Origin: CAYRVX01 sp964427875
GTDB taxonomy: Bacteria > Planctomycetota > Phycisphaerae > SM23-33
Assembly (NCBI GenBank): GCA_964427875.1
Contig: CAYRVX010000004.1
Location: 52,321 to 116,320 of the forward strand
Reading direction: 5' to 3'
DNA length: 64,000 nt
Both the position numbers and the translations under genes were made by a program. Numbering within the stretch: the first letter of the stretch is position 1; the number at the start of each line of letters is the position of its first letter. Below, one piece after another: positions 1-7,122 of the stretch. The notes beneath the pieces were generated by a model. It had not been told where the DNA came from and did no database searches. It was given only the letters and a program-made list of their open reading frames with translations.

Positions 1-3000
1 GCGACGGGGTCGCCCGCGTCGTCGTGCTTCAGGCCGATCGATCGCAGCAGCTTGCCCTTCGGCGTGCTTGCGTCCACGACGACGGCCGTGTCCTTCCGCA
101 CCGGGGCGTACGCGGCGAGATAGTTCACCATGTTGTCGAAGAGCCGCCGGGCGACGGGGTTGCTGGCGAGCTTGCGCCCCACGGCCAACTGGCACAGCAG
201 CATCAGGCCGTCGCGGACCTGGCACTGCGACAGGGCCGTGTAGTTCAGCTCCCGGTCGCACTGCACCAGCGAACGGGCGCCCCTGGAGGCCTTCTTGTAG
301 GCGTTGCGGTAGACGACGTGGTCCTGGCTCCACGTGAAGAAGTCCGCCTGGGCGAGCCCTTCGAAGACGGGGTGACTGAGGTCCTCGGAGAAGGCGATCC
401 GGCCGGTGTGGCTGGTGACGTCGAAGTCGGCGGGGACGGCCTGGTAGCGCAGGGCGTGGGCCTGGTCGAGCACGAGCATCTTCGTGCCGCCGGCGGCCAG
501 CGCGTGCCACATGGGGTCGGCCGCCCTGTCCTCGGGCACCGCGTCGGCGCCGAGGATCAGGAGCTTGCTTGACTGCTTGATCTCGTCGACCGAGCCGATC
601 TCTGCGAACGGGATGCCTCTTCCGGTGAGGCGCGCCTTGACCGTGCCGTGCGGGTCGAGGACCGCCAGGTCGCCGGGGGCGATCCTGGGCTTGGGCGCCG
701 CGTCGGGATCGATGATCCAGAGAGGCTTGACCTCGCGGAAGACCTCCTTCCCGCCGCGCGAGCAGGTGAGGACGAGCTCTCCGGCCGTCCGCTCCTTGAC
801 GGCCGGTGCGCGCAGCGAGACGTCGACGACCTCCGTCTCGCCCGGCGGGATGCGAAGCGTCTTCTTCTGTTCGGCGACGGTTTTGCCCGCCGCCGTGAGC
901 CGCCAGCCCAGCTCGATGGGCCCGGCGTGGCGCGTGGAATTGAAGACCTTCAGCGTCCGCGGCACGTTCGAGCCGCCGGCGAACGTCCAGTTCCACTGCC
1001 GGCAGAAGACGCACACGGGCTGCCACGCGTTGTAGTACTGGCGATCGGCGCTGCCGAACCACATGTGCCACGCCGCCACCTCGCACCATCGCCAGCCCTC
1101 CGAGAGCATCCTGGCGTAGAGCCCGCGGGCGGCGTGCGTCTCGCTCATGCCGATGAAGCACCGGTCCCCGCCGAGCCCGGCGAACTCCCCGGGCGTGTAG
1201 CCGTTCGCGAAGAAGCACTCGCCGTGGAAGATCGGGCGGTTGGGGACCATCTCCCAGGCGCCTCGGTGCTTGACGCGGTACCAGTGCTCGCGCGTGTAGG
1301 CCGCGTCGGGATAGTCACGCTGCGCGACGCCCGACGTGTCGTTGTAGTGCGCGCCGTTGACCGGCAGCGACCCGTCCAGCAGGCATCGCCCGCCGTCGAC
1401 CATCAACGGGCGCGTGGGGTCGAGCTCCGTCACGGCCTCGGCCCCGCGGCGGACCTCCGGCTCGGCCCACCGCGCCCTGCCCAGGTTCCACGAGTTGATG
1501 TAGACGATCTCGTTCTCGATGCTCCAGATGAAGACCGACGGGTGGTTCCGCTCGGCGCGGACCCAGGCGGCCATCTGGTGGATCCAGTTGTCGAACAGGG
1601 CCTTCTTTGCGCGGGTGTTCTCCCGCCCGCCCTCGGTCAGGCCGTACAGGGCGTGCTCGCCGTCGAAGATGCCCGAGTCGCGGACCGGGATGCCCTGCTC
1701 GTCCATGTAGTCCAGCACCTGGCGGCGCGTCATATCTCCCCAGCCGTCGCGGCGCCAGTAGCGGATCATGTTCATGCCGCTCTTGCGGGCCTTGGCCACC
1801 CACGCCTTGGGGTCGGGGCCGTAGTCGCAGTCGGCCCAGAGCTGCCACTTGACGCCGTTGAGCCGGAACAGGTGGCTGTCCCACGTCCACTCGCGAAAGC
1901 CGAACCGCGTCCGCTCGACGTCCACCACCTTGCCGCCGGCGGAGAGCTTCGTCACGACCCAGTAGAGCTGGGGATCGTCCGGCCACCACAGCTTCGGGTC
2001 CTTCCAGTCCGCCGTCATCTCGATGGTCTTCTCGGCCCCGGCGGGCACGGTGAGCCGCCTGTCGGGGAAGGTCCTTTCGGCCGGGCCGCCCTTGCCGCCG
2101 TTCCACGGGACCACCTCGTTCTGCACCTTCACGGCCAGGTCGGCGGCGCCGGGGTTCTTGACCGTCACCTCCAGGGCGAGCTGCTTCTTCCGGACCGACG
2201 GCTTGGCGAAGACGTCGCAGGTGTAGGCCCTGCCGGCCACCACGAGCGAAACGGGCTCCAGGATGCCCGTGCGCGTGTCCCAGCCGATCGGCATGTCGAA
2301 CCGGTGCCCGACGCCCTGGTTGCTCAGCCAGGCGGCCGGCAGGTTCCAGTAACGCCGCGTCCCCTTCTCGGTGTCCTTGATCGCGTAGTAGCAGTCCTTG
2401 AACACGACGGCCAGGTCGTTGACCGCCCCGGGCCTGACGCCGGCCGTCACGTCGCACTTCCACTCCGTGCTGCACGCCTTGCTCCACCCGCAACGGACGC
2501 CGTTGACGAACACCGTCGCGATCATGTTGAAGTTCTCGAAGTGCAGGAAGAAGCCCCTGCCCTTCATCCCGGCGGGGACCTTCACCTTCGTGCGGTAGAC
2601 GTAGCGATGCCAGAAGGCCATCTCCGGGCGGAGCCGGTCCCGGTCGCCCGGCAGCCGCAGGCCGTACCAGAAGAGCTTGTCGAGATCGGGCAGGGCGGCG
2701 GCGCCCTCGAGGCGCTCGTCCTCCTTCACCACGTGCTCCTCCCACCGTGCGATCTGCCACGGGCCGGTAAGCTGCACGTCCGCCCGTTCGGCCGCGTTTG
2801 GGGCGCTCTTCAGCTCGTAGACGGTCGCGGCGGCCGCCTTGTCCTCGGCGGTCTGGTACTCCGCGTCCGGCCTGTGCTTGCCGTTCGGGCGGAAGTCGCC
2901 CTTGTGGATGCAGAAGCAGTCGGACAGGTGCAGCGTGCGGGCCGGCACCTCGGTGGCCACCTGCTTCCGCTTCCCGTCGACCGTCTTCCACTCCGTCCTC

Positions 3001-3518
3001 GTCTTCGTCTGCGGCAGATGGCGAATCTGGAGCGTATGTTTGCCGGCGGCCAGCTCCCGCTCGGCCAGCATGATCCACGCCAGCTCGTTCCACGTCTGGA
3101 TCGGCTGGACGTCCCGCGTCTGCTGCGTGGCCGCCAGCGTCCGCCAGGCGCCGCCGTCGATGCGCCAGTCGAAGTCGGACCGGACCCACTCGAACCCGAT
3201 GCGGGCCCACACCTGCCACTTGCCCGGGGACGTGATCCGGAAGTCGTAACCGAAGACGGCCCCGTCCCTGCCCAGCCTCGCCGGCGCCTCGCGGTCGCTC
3301 AGGTTCAGGCTCAGCAGCTTGCCCTCGGATATGATCGACGTGTCGCCCCAGCCCGTGAAGGCATAGCCCTTCTCGTCCGGCTTGCCTCCCGGCGGCTTGA
3401 TCGTGGGAACCGAGGTGGGCCTCTCCGCCTCGATCCAGACATACTCTCCCCCCGCGGGCGGCGCCGCAAACGTCGCGAGCAGCATCGCCAAAGTAACACA
3501 TCGCACCATACTGCGCAT
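1..3518 (-). CDS. Secreted glycoside hydrolase family 2 protein (3' end outside window)
   Basis: The reading frame stays open from the ATG at 3518 to the window edge, giving at least 1172 residues. The start has a good ribosome site (AAGGAG about 8 nt upstream) and begins with a signal peptide (MRSMVRCVTLAMLLATFAAP). A jelly-roll-like N-terminal part (residues 25-240) precedes GH2 sugar-binding and Ig-like parts and a TIM barrel. The barrel carries the GH2 acid/base motif NHPSVFIWSIENE (Glu about residue 670) and a probable nucleophile in FHGEC (Glu about 767). The roughly 97-residue spacing fits GH2 beta-galactosidases, glucuronidases and mannosidases. More than 300 residues follow the barrel, some resembling the GATase-like C-termini of large secreted glycosidases. 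It probably acts outside the cytoplasm on plant or algal polysaccharide. Family assignment is firm; substrate is not. Confidence 0.85.
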   Translation of the reverse strand, partial: MRSMVRCVTLAMLLATFAAPPAGGEYVWIEAERPTSVPTIKPPGGKPDEKGYAFTGWGDTSIISEGKLLSLNLSDREAPARLGRDGAVFGYDFRITSPGKWQVWARIGFEWVRSDFDWRIDGGAWRTLAATQQTRDVQPIQTWNELAWIMLAERELAAGKHTLQIRHLPQTKTRTEWKTVDGKRKQVATEVPARTLHLSDCFCIHKGDFRPNGKHRPDAEYQTAEDKAAAATVYELKSAPNAAERADVQLTGPWQIARWEEHVVKEDERLEGAAALPDLDKLFWYGLRLPGDRDRLRPEMAFWHRYVYRTKVKVPAGMKGRGFFLHFENFNMIATVFVNGVRCGWSKACSTEWKCDVTAGVRPGAVNDLAVVFKDCYYAIKDTEKGTRRYWNLPAAWLSNQGVGHRFDMPIGWDTRTGILEPVSLVVAGRAYTCDVFAKPSVRKKQLALEVTVKNPGAADLAVKVQNEVVPWNGGKGGPAERTFPDRRLTVPAGAEKTIEMTADWKDPKLWWPDDPQLYWVVTKLSAGGKVVDVERTRFGFREWTWDSHLFRLNGVKWQLWADCDYGPDPKAWVAKARKSGMNMIRYWRRDGWGDMTRRQVLDYMDEQGIPVRDSGIFDGEHALYGLTEGGRENTRAKKALFDNWIHQMAAWVRAERNHPSVFIWSIENEIVYINSWNLGRARWAEPEVRRGAEAVTELDPTRPLMVDGGRCLLDGSLPVNGAHYNDTSGVAQRDYPDAAYTREHWYRVKHRGAWEMVPNRPIFHGECFFANGYTPGEFAGLGGDRCFIGMSETHAARGLYARMLSEGWRWCEVAAWHMWFGSADRQYYNAWQPVCVFCRQWNWTFAGGSNVPRTLKVFNSTRHAGPIELGWRLTAAGKTVAEQKKTLRIPPGETEVVDVSLRAPAVKERTAGELVLTCSRGGKEVFREVKPLWIIDPDAAPKPRIAPGDLAVLDPHGTVKARLTGRGIPFAEIGSVDEIKQSSKLLILGADAVPEDRAADPMWHALAAGGTKMLVLDQAHALRYQAVPADFDVTSHTGRIAFSEDLSHPVFEGLAQADFFTWSQDHVVYRNAYKKASRGARSLVQCDRELNYTALSQCQVRDGLMLLCQLAVGRKLASNPVARRLFDNMVNYLAAYAPVRKDTAVVVDASTPKGKLLRSIGLKHDDAGDPV

Positions 3519-3611
3519 CGGTTCCACTCCTTGCATTACCACATCGAGGGACGTTGCAGATCGCCGCTTCGCGTGGGGCCGCGCCTCTCGGACGCGTCAC
3601 GGTCCCTATGG

Positions 3612-3640
3612 TCCATACTGCACGCGCACGGCCATTGCAA
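3612..3640 (-). promoter_or_regulatory. Possible sigma-70 promoter for the GH2 gene
   Basis: On the minus strand TTGCAA (3635-3640) lies 17 nt from TATGGA (3612-3617). Each hexamer matches consensus at about four of six positions. It would leave a leader of roughly 90 nt before the ATG at 3518. Confidence 0.3.
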
Positions 3641-3659
3641 GAGGGCATCCGCCTCGCAG

Positions 3660-3688
3660 TTGTGCCCGTGGGGGCCATGAGGTATAAT
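3660..3688 (+). promoter_or_regulatory. Promoter of the antitoxin/toxin remnant operon
   Basis: TTGTGC (3660-3665), a 17-nt spacer and a perfect TATAAT (3683-3688) lie 34 nt before the ATG at 3723. GGGAG sits 7-8 nt before that ATG. Confidence 0.6.
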
Positions 3689-3722
3689 GCCGGCAGGACC
3701 GCGTCATATAGGGAGTGCGCAC

Positions 3723-3941
3723 ATGGAGCCGCTGCTGCCCCTGGACAAGATGACCACGTCGGACAAGCTCTCAGCGATGGAACAGCTTTGGGATGAGCTC
3801 TGTCGCACCCCCGAGGAGGTCCCCTCGCCGGCCTGGCACGAGAAGGTGCTGTCGGGCCGGGAGAGACGAGCTCGGCAGGGGAAGGCCGGCTTCTCTGATC
3901 TGGCCGATGCGAAGGACCGGATCCGGAAGGCCACCCAATGA
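3723..3941 (+). CDS. Addiction module antitoxin-like protein
   Basis: This 72-residue protein matches the small 'putative addiction module component' family. Such proteins carry an N-terminal segment like MEQLWDELCRTPEEVPSPAWH and a C-terminal charged helix (here AKDRIRKATQ), and they pair with ParE/RelE toxins. The chosen ATG has GGGAG upstream and follows a good promoter; an upstream in-frame start at 3687 would lie on the promoter's -10 box. The stop codon overlaps the start of the next gene in an ATGA arrangement, the usual coupling for these pairs. Its partner is truncated, so the antitoxin may now be an orphan. Family recognition is by pattern only. Confidence 0.65.
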   Translation: MEPLLPLDKMTTSDKLSAMEQLWDELCRTPEEVPSPAWHEKVLSGRERRARQGKAGFSDLADAKDRIRKATQ

Positions 3942-4096
3942 GGATCGAGCTGCTTGACGAGGCCGAGCAGGACCTCGTCGACGGGTTCGCGTTCTACGAG
4001 GGGAAGTCCCAAGGGCTGGGCGGTGCGCAAACGGTCGGAGAGGCAGGAGACGGGCACGGAAGGAGCAGCTTGTCTGATTCCTGCCTGACTGCCTGA
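3938..4096 (+). pseudogene. Truncated ParE/RelE-type toxin remnant
   Basis: Starting at the ATG that overlaps the antitoxin stop, the first 28 codons (MRIELLDEAEQDLVDGFAFY and on to QGLGG) read like the start of ParE/RelE toxins, whose usual length is 90-100 residues. After about codon 28 the similarity ends abruptly in low-complexity sequence, and a stop follows at codon 53. The core strands and catalytic C-terminal half are missing, so no active toxin is expected. A deletion with loss of frame is the simplest reading. Confidence 0.6.
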
Positions 4097-4205
4097 CAGG
4101 GAAGCGGTGCCGGCTGCGATGTCGTCGCAGGGAATCGGGCGGGGCCCCGATCGCCTGCCGATGCGGCGGGGGGAATGCAGTGACACCGTATCTTCTCTTC
4201 CGCCT

Positions 4206-5222
4206 CTACTCCCACGGATGCAGGATCACCTTCCCGCACTCGCCGGTGATTTGCAGCTCCCAGGCGTCCTGCACGGCCGTCAGCGGGAAGGTGTGCGTGA
4301 TGTGCTTGTCGAGCAGCTCGCGCGAGCCGCGGATCGTCTGCATCATCCGCGGCGTGTCGGCGAGGTTCCAGTGCCAGACTCCGTGGAGGGCCAGGCCCTT
4401 GCGGATCGTGTCTCGGCTGACACGGATCGTCAGGTCGCCCGCCTCGCCGACGAACGCCACTTGCCCGCGGCGCCTGGCGGCGTCGATCATCAATCGCTGT
4501 GCCTCCGGCGCGCCGCTGCAATCGATCGCCTTGTCCGCGCCGACGCCGTCCGTCAGGTCCATGATCTGGTCCAGCGCGTCGTCGTCGCCGGGGTCGATGG
4601 CCGCCGCGGCCCCGAGCTGGCGCGCGAGCTCCGCCCGATAGGGATGGCCCTCCACCGCGATCACGCGCGCGCCGCGGAAGACGCCGTTGACGACCCCGCC
4701 GAGCCCCACCGGGCCCATGCCGGTAATGAGCACCGTGTCGAGCGCGTCGACGGCCATCCGCTGCATCGCCCCGAACGTCGGCCCAAGCCCGCAGCACGCC
4801 ATCGACGCGTGCTCTATCGAGACGTCCTCCGGGACCGGCAGCAGCAGCCAGTCCTGCTTCAGCACGTATTGGGCGTACGTGGCCTTGCCCGCCTCGCAGC
4901 CGCAGATCTCCAGCGGATCGACGTTGGCCCGGCAGTGGATGTAGTCGCCCGCCAGGCACAGCGGGCACTTGCCGCACGGGTACTGCGGCATGACCACCAC
5001 GCGGTCGCCCACCTTCACCTTGCCCGGCTGCGCCACCTCGACCACCTCCCCGGCCGCCTCATGCCCGAGGCGATTCGTCTCCCGCCCGGCCTTGTACCCC
5101 TTGTACTCCGTGCACATCGGCGCCGCGAGCACCTTGACCACGGCGAAGTCCTCGGCCGCCTTGGGGTCCGGCACGTCCACAAGCCCTGCCTGACGCTCTC
5201 CCGTTATCGCTGCAACCTTCAT
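4206..5222 (-). CDS. Zinc-dependent medium-chain alcohol dehydrogenase
   Basis: The protein has 338 residues when started at MKVAAITG, where GGGAGAAGAG lies directly upstream; the longer reading from 5297 adds 25 residues with no family support. Catalytic zinc ligands are visible as Cys in APMCTEYKGYK and the GHEAAGEV motif. The structural zinc site is PCGKCPLCLAGDYIHC (C-x2-C-x2-C-x7-C). The nucleotide-binding turn is GMGPVGLGGV, and a sorbitol/threonine-dehydrogenase-like layout follows. It should oxidise a sugar alcohol or related secondary alcohol with NAD(P) in the cytoplasm. The gene is transcribed away from DUF4160 and has no obvious operon partner. Exact substrate unknown. Confidence 0.85.
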   Translation of the reverse strand: MKVAAITGERQAGLVDVPDPKAAEDFAVVKVLAAPMCTEYKGYKAGRETNRLGHEAAGEVVEVAQPGKVKVGDRVVVMPQYPCGKCPLCLAGDYIHCRANVDPLEICGCEAGKATYAQYVLKQDWLLLPVPEDVSIEHASMACCGLGPTFGAMQRMAVDALDTVLITGMGPVGLGGVVNGVFRGARVIAVEGHPYRAELARQLGAAAAIDPGDDDALDQIMDLTDGVGADKAIDCSGAPEAQRLMIDAARRRGQVAFVGEAGDLTIRVSRDTIRKGLALHGVWHWNLADTPRMMQTIRGSRELLDKHITHTFPLTAVQDAWELQITGECGKVILHPWE

Positions 5223-5300
5223 CTCTTCTCCCATCAGATGGAACTTCGGTTGACGGAGATTCAGATTTTGGCTGATCGGCGGCTGCCAGGCAACCACCGA

Positions 5301-5329
5301 TTCGCTTGTTTCTGTGTTTGGCGTATGAT
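5301..5329 (+). promoter_or_regulatory. Possible promoter for the DUF4160/DUF2442 pair
   Basis: TATGAT (5324-5329) is a good -10 element. At 17 nt spacing the only -35 candidate is the weak TTCGCT (5301-5306). The implied leader is about 75 nt. Confidence 0.3.
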
Positions 5330-5410
5330 GTGCGGGGCGGCACCGGCCCCGACGGGCACGGCGGCATCGTGCCTCTTGAAGGAAGGCCTCATCCTGTGTA
5401 GGATATCGGG

Positions 5411-5671
5411 ATGCCAGTGGTAAGCAGGTTCTTCGGGATCGTCATCGCGTTCTATTGGGAGGATCACCTTCCGCCGCACTTCCACGCGAAGTACAGCGGG
5501 GATGAGGCGATGATCGACATTCGCACAGGGCAGGCGCTGCGCGGGTCCCTGGTGAGGCGGGCGCTGGCGCTGGTGAATGAGTGGCGCATGCTCCACGTCG
5601 AGGAGCTCCTGGACGATTGGGAGCGCGCCCGCCAACGCAAACCGCTGGCCTATATCGATCCGCTGGAGTAG
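5411..5671 (+). CDS. DUF4160 domain protein
   Basis: This 86-residue protein shows the typical DUF4160 pattern: N-terminal MPVVSRFFGIVIAFYWEDH, the PPHFHAKY histidine motif, then a central ALRGSLVRRALALVNEW segment and a DWERA helix. AGGA precedes the ATG by 8 nt. The function of the family is not established. It is very often next to a DUF2442 gene, as here, where the DUF2442 start is 4 nt beyond this stop. The pairing and sizes resemble a two-gene toxin-antitoxin-like module, but that is inference. Cytoplasmic; no signal peptide. Confidence 0.75.
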   Translation: MPVVSRFFGIVIAFYWEDHLPPHFHAKYSGDEAMIDIRTGQALRGSLVRRALALVNEWRMLHVEELLDDWERARQRKPLAYIDPLE

Positions 5672-5675
5672 GGCC

Positions 5676-5948
5676 ATGATTCTGCATGTCGTCGAGGCGA
5701 GGTACGAGCGGGATTACATCATCCGCCTCAAGTTCAACGACGGGGCGGAGGGCTTCGTCGATCTTGCGGATCAGCTCTATGGTGAGATGTTCGCCCCCCT
5801 GAAGGACGTCGAGAAGTTCAAGGCGTTCACCGTCGATCCGGAGCTAGGCACGATCGTGTGGGACAACGGGGCGGACCTTGCTCCGGAGTTCCTGCATCAC
5901 CGCCTGCTCGTGGCGGCCCAGCCGGAGGATCGGCCTGACCAGCCATAG
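5676..5948 (+). CDS. DUF2442 domain protein
   Basis: This 90-residue protein matches DUF2442: a short N-terminal strand pair (MILHVVEARYERDYIIRLKF), the glycine turn NDGAEGFVDLADQL, then FKAFTVDPELGTIVWDNGAD and a C-terminal ...APEFLHH helix. It begins 4 nt after the DUF4160 stop and is almost certainly co-transcribed with it. An upstream in-frame ATG at 5577 lies inside DUF4160 and is ignored. The biochemical role is unknown. Confidence 0.75.
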   Translation: MILHVVEARYERDYIIRLKFNDGAEGFVDLADQLYGEMFAPLKDVEKFKAFTVDPELGTIVWDNGADLAPEFLHHRLLVAAQPEDRPDQP

Positions 5949-6148
5949 CTGCGGGCTCCCGGCCGCCGAGCACTGAAGCGGCCAGCCCTCGGGTGGGCAC
6001 GCGGGGGCGAGATGACGGGGTAGCGACTCATGGGATTCGTGGGGTTCAGCCTTCCCGTGCTGCAGAGACCGGATAGAGCCGAAGGCCGGCATGTTCTCCC
6101 TGTCCGGTTCGCAGGCCTGATCTCAGGGCAAGCAGCGCGGGGGGCGGC

Positions 6149-6787
6149 TCAGTACAGGTCGAAGAAGCTCTCCTGTCCAAGGTGCGGGAGGTAGCTTTCC
6201 ACGGCCTCGGTCAGCGGCAGACGGTCGAGCGTCCACCAGCCGCCATCGCCAAGGTAGGTCATCCGCTCGACCTCGAATACGCGACGGCTTTCGTCGCACA
6301 ATCGAAACCGAAGCACAGGGGAGTACGTCATCCTCTGCTGGATCCATCGGCGCGTTTCGTCTTTCTTGCTTTGCACGTACCCATCGACGGCCGCGTCCCC
6401 AAGCTCCTTCCGCATCTCGGACTGAAGCGCCGCGCCAAGGGCGCCCCACATGGCGAAGGGATCCGCGAGCTTGGCCATCTCGTCGGCGTCCCGGTCGGGC
6501 TCGAAGACCGTGATGAAGTTCGCCTTGACCTCGACGCGGTAGTCGTTCAGGCCGTGACTCTCCAGGGCGCCCTGCACGAGCTTTTCCTCCAACGACGTGA
6601 TGCGTCTCGGCCGGACCTTGCGCACCGAGGCCTTGCCGTTGACGTTCTCGACCACTTCGTAACCTGGGGGACGCTTGGCTGCCGCCCCCTCGGCGGAGCG
6701 CTTGAGGGTGTACCGAACCTTGCCGGTCTTCGTCCGGGACTCGTGCAGGTAGTACGTGACGTCCTTCCGGTTGGTGTATGAGAACAT
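6149..6787 (-). CDS. Conserved protein of unknown function
   Basis: This 212-residue protein has no signal peptide or membrane span. It begins MFSYTNRKDVTYYLHESRTK, a tyrosine-rich strand-forming start, and holds a central alpha/beta part with the acidic stretch VFEPDRDADEMAKLADP. It ends in an aromatic C-terminus (LGDGGWWTLDRLPLTEAVES). I recall similar uncharacterised proteins in scattered bacterial phyla but cannot name a family. The start has AAGGGC roughly 10 nt upstream. The gene lies 49 nt downstream of the CBM9-like fragment on the same strand, so read-through from the large array is possible. No function is assigned. Confidence 0.55.
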   Translation of the reverse strand: MFSYTNRKDVTYYLHESRTKTGKVRYTLKRSAEGAAAKRPPGYEVVENVNGKASVRKVRPRRITSLEEKLVQGALESHGLNDYRVEVKANFITVFEPDRDADEMAKLADPFAMWGALGAALQSEMRKELGDAAVDGYVQSKKDETRRWIQQRMTYSPVLRFRLCDESRRVFEVERMTYLGDGGWWTLDRLPLTEAVESYLPHLGQESFFDLY

Positions 6788-6836
6788 GATTGTCTGCCCT
6801 TGCGCCCTTCGGGCCTTCTGCGACGCCCAGGAGAGC

Positions 6837-7097
6837 CTACTCCACGAACCGGATGGGGCCGAAGGCCATCGTGTTGTGGCTGCCCGGCTCGTAGGTGGTG
6901 TTGAGGCGATGATACTCGCGAGGGTCCCTGCCCGCCACGCGATGCCGCGTGAAGTTGCCGTACCATACGGCGCCGGTGCCGGGCTTCCTCGCGTCGGGGA
7001 AGGCGGCGTGGGGCACGTAGACCTCCAGGCTCCAGAAGTGCTTGCCGACGTGGGCGGCGGTCAACAGCAGTCGATTCGCCTGGCGGATCGCGGTCAT
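6837..7097 (-). pseudogene. C-terminal fragment of a CBM9-like carbohydrate-binding domain
   Basis: The 86-residue frame contains the end of a CBM9-like fold: FWSLEVYVPHAAF, the GAVWYGNFTRH strand, then EYHRLNTT and a final FGPIRFVE strand. CBM9-like domains normally need about 180-200 residues, so the first half is absent. It starts at an ATG 25 nt after the first large propeller gene. It could be the tail of a deleted gene or the detached end of a longer secreted protein. No signal peptide is present, so the product would not be exported. Confidence 0.55.
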
Positions 7098-7122
7098 GCC
7101 CGTGGGGCCTCTCCGTCGGCGA

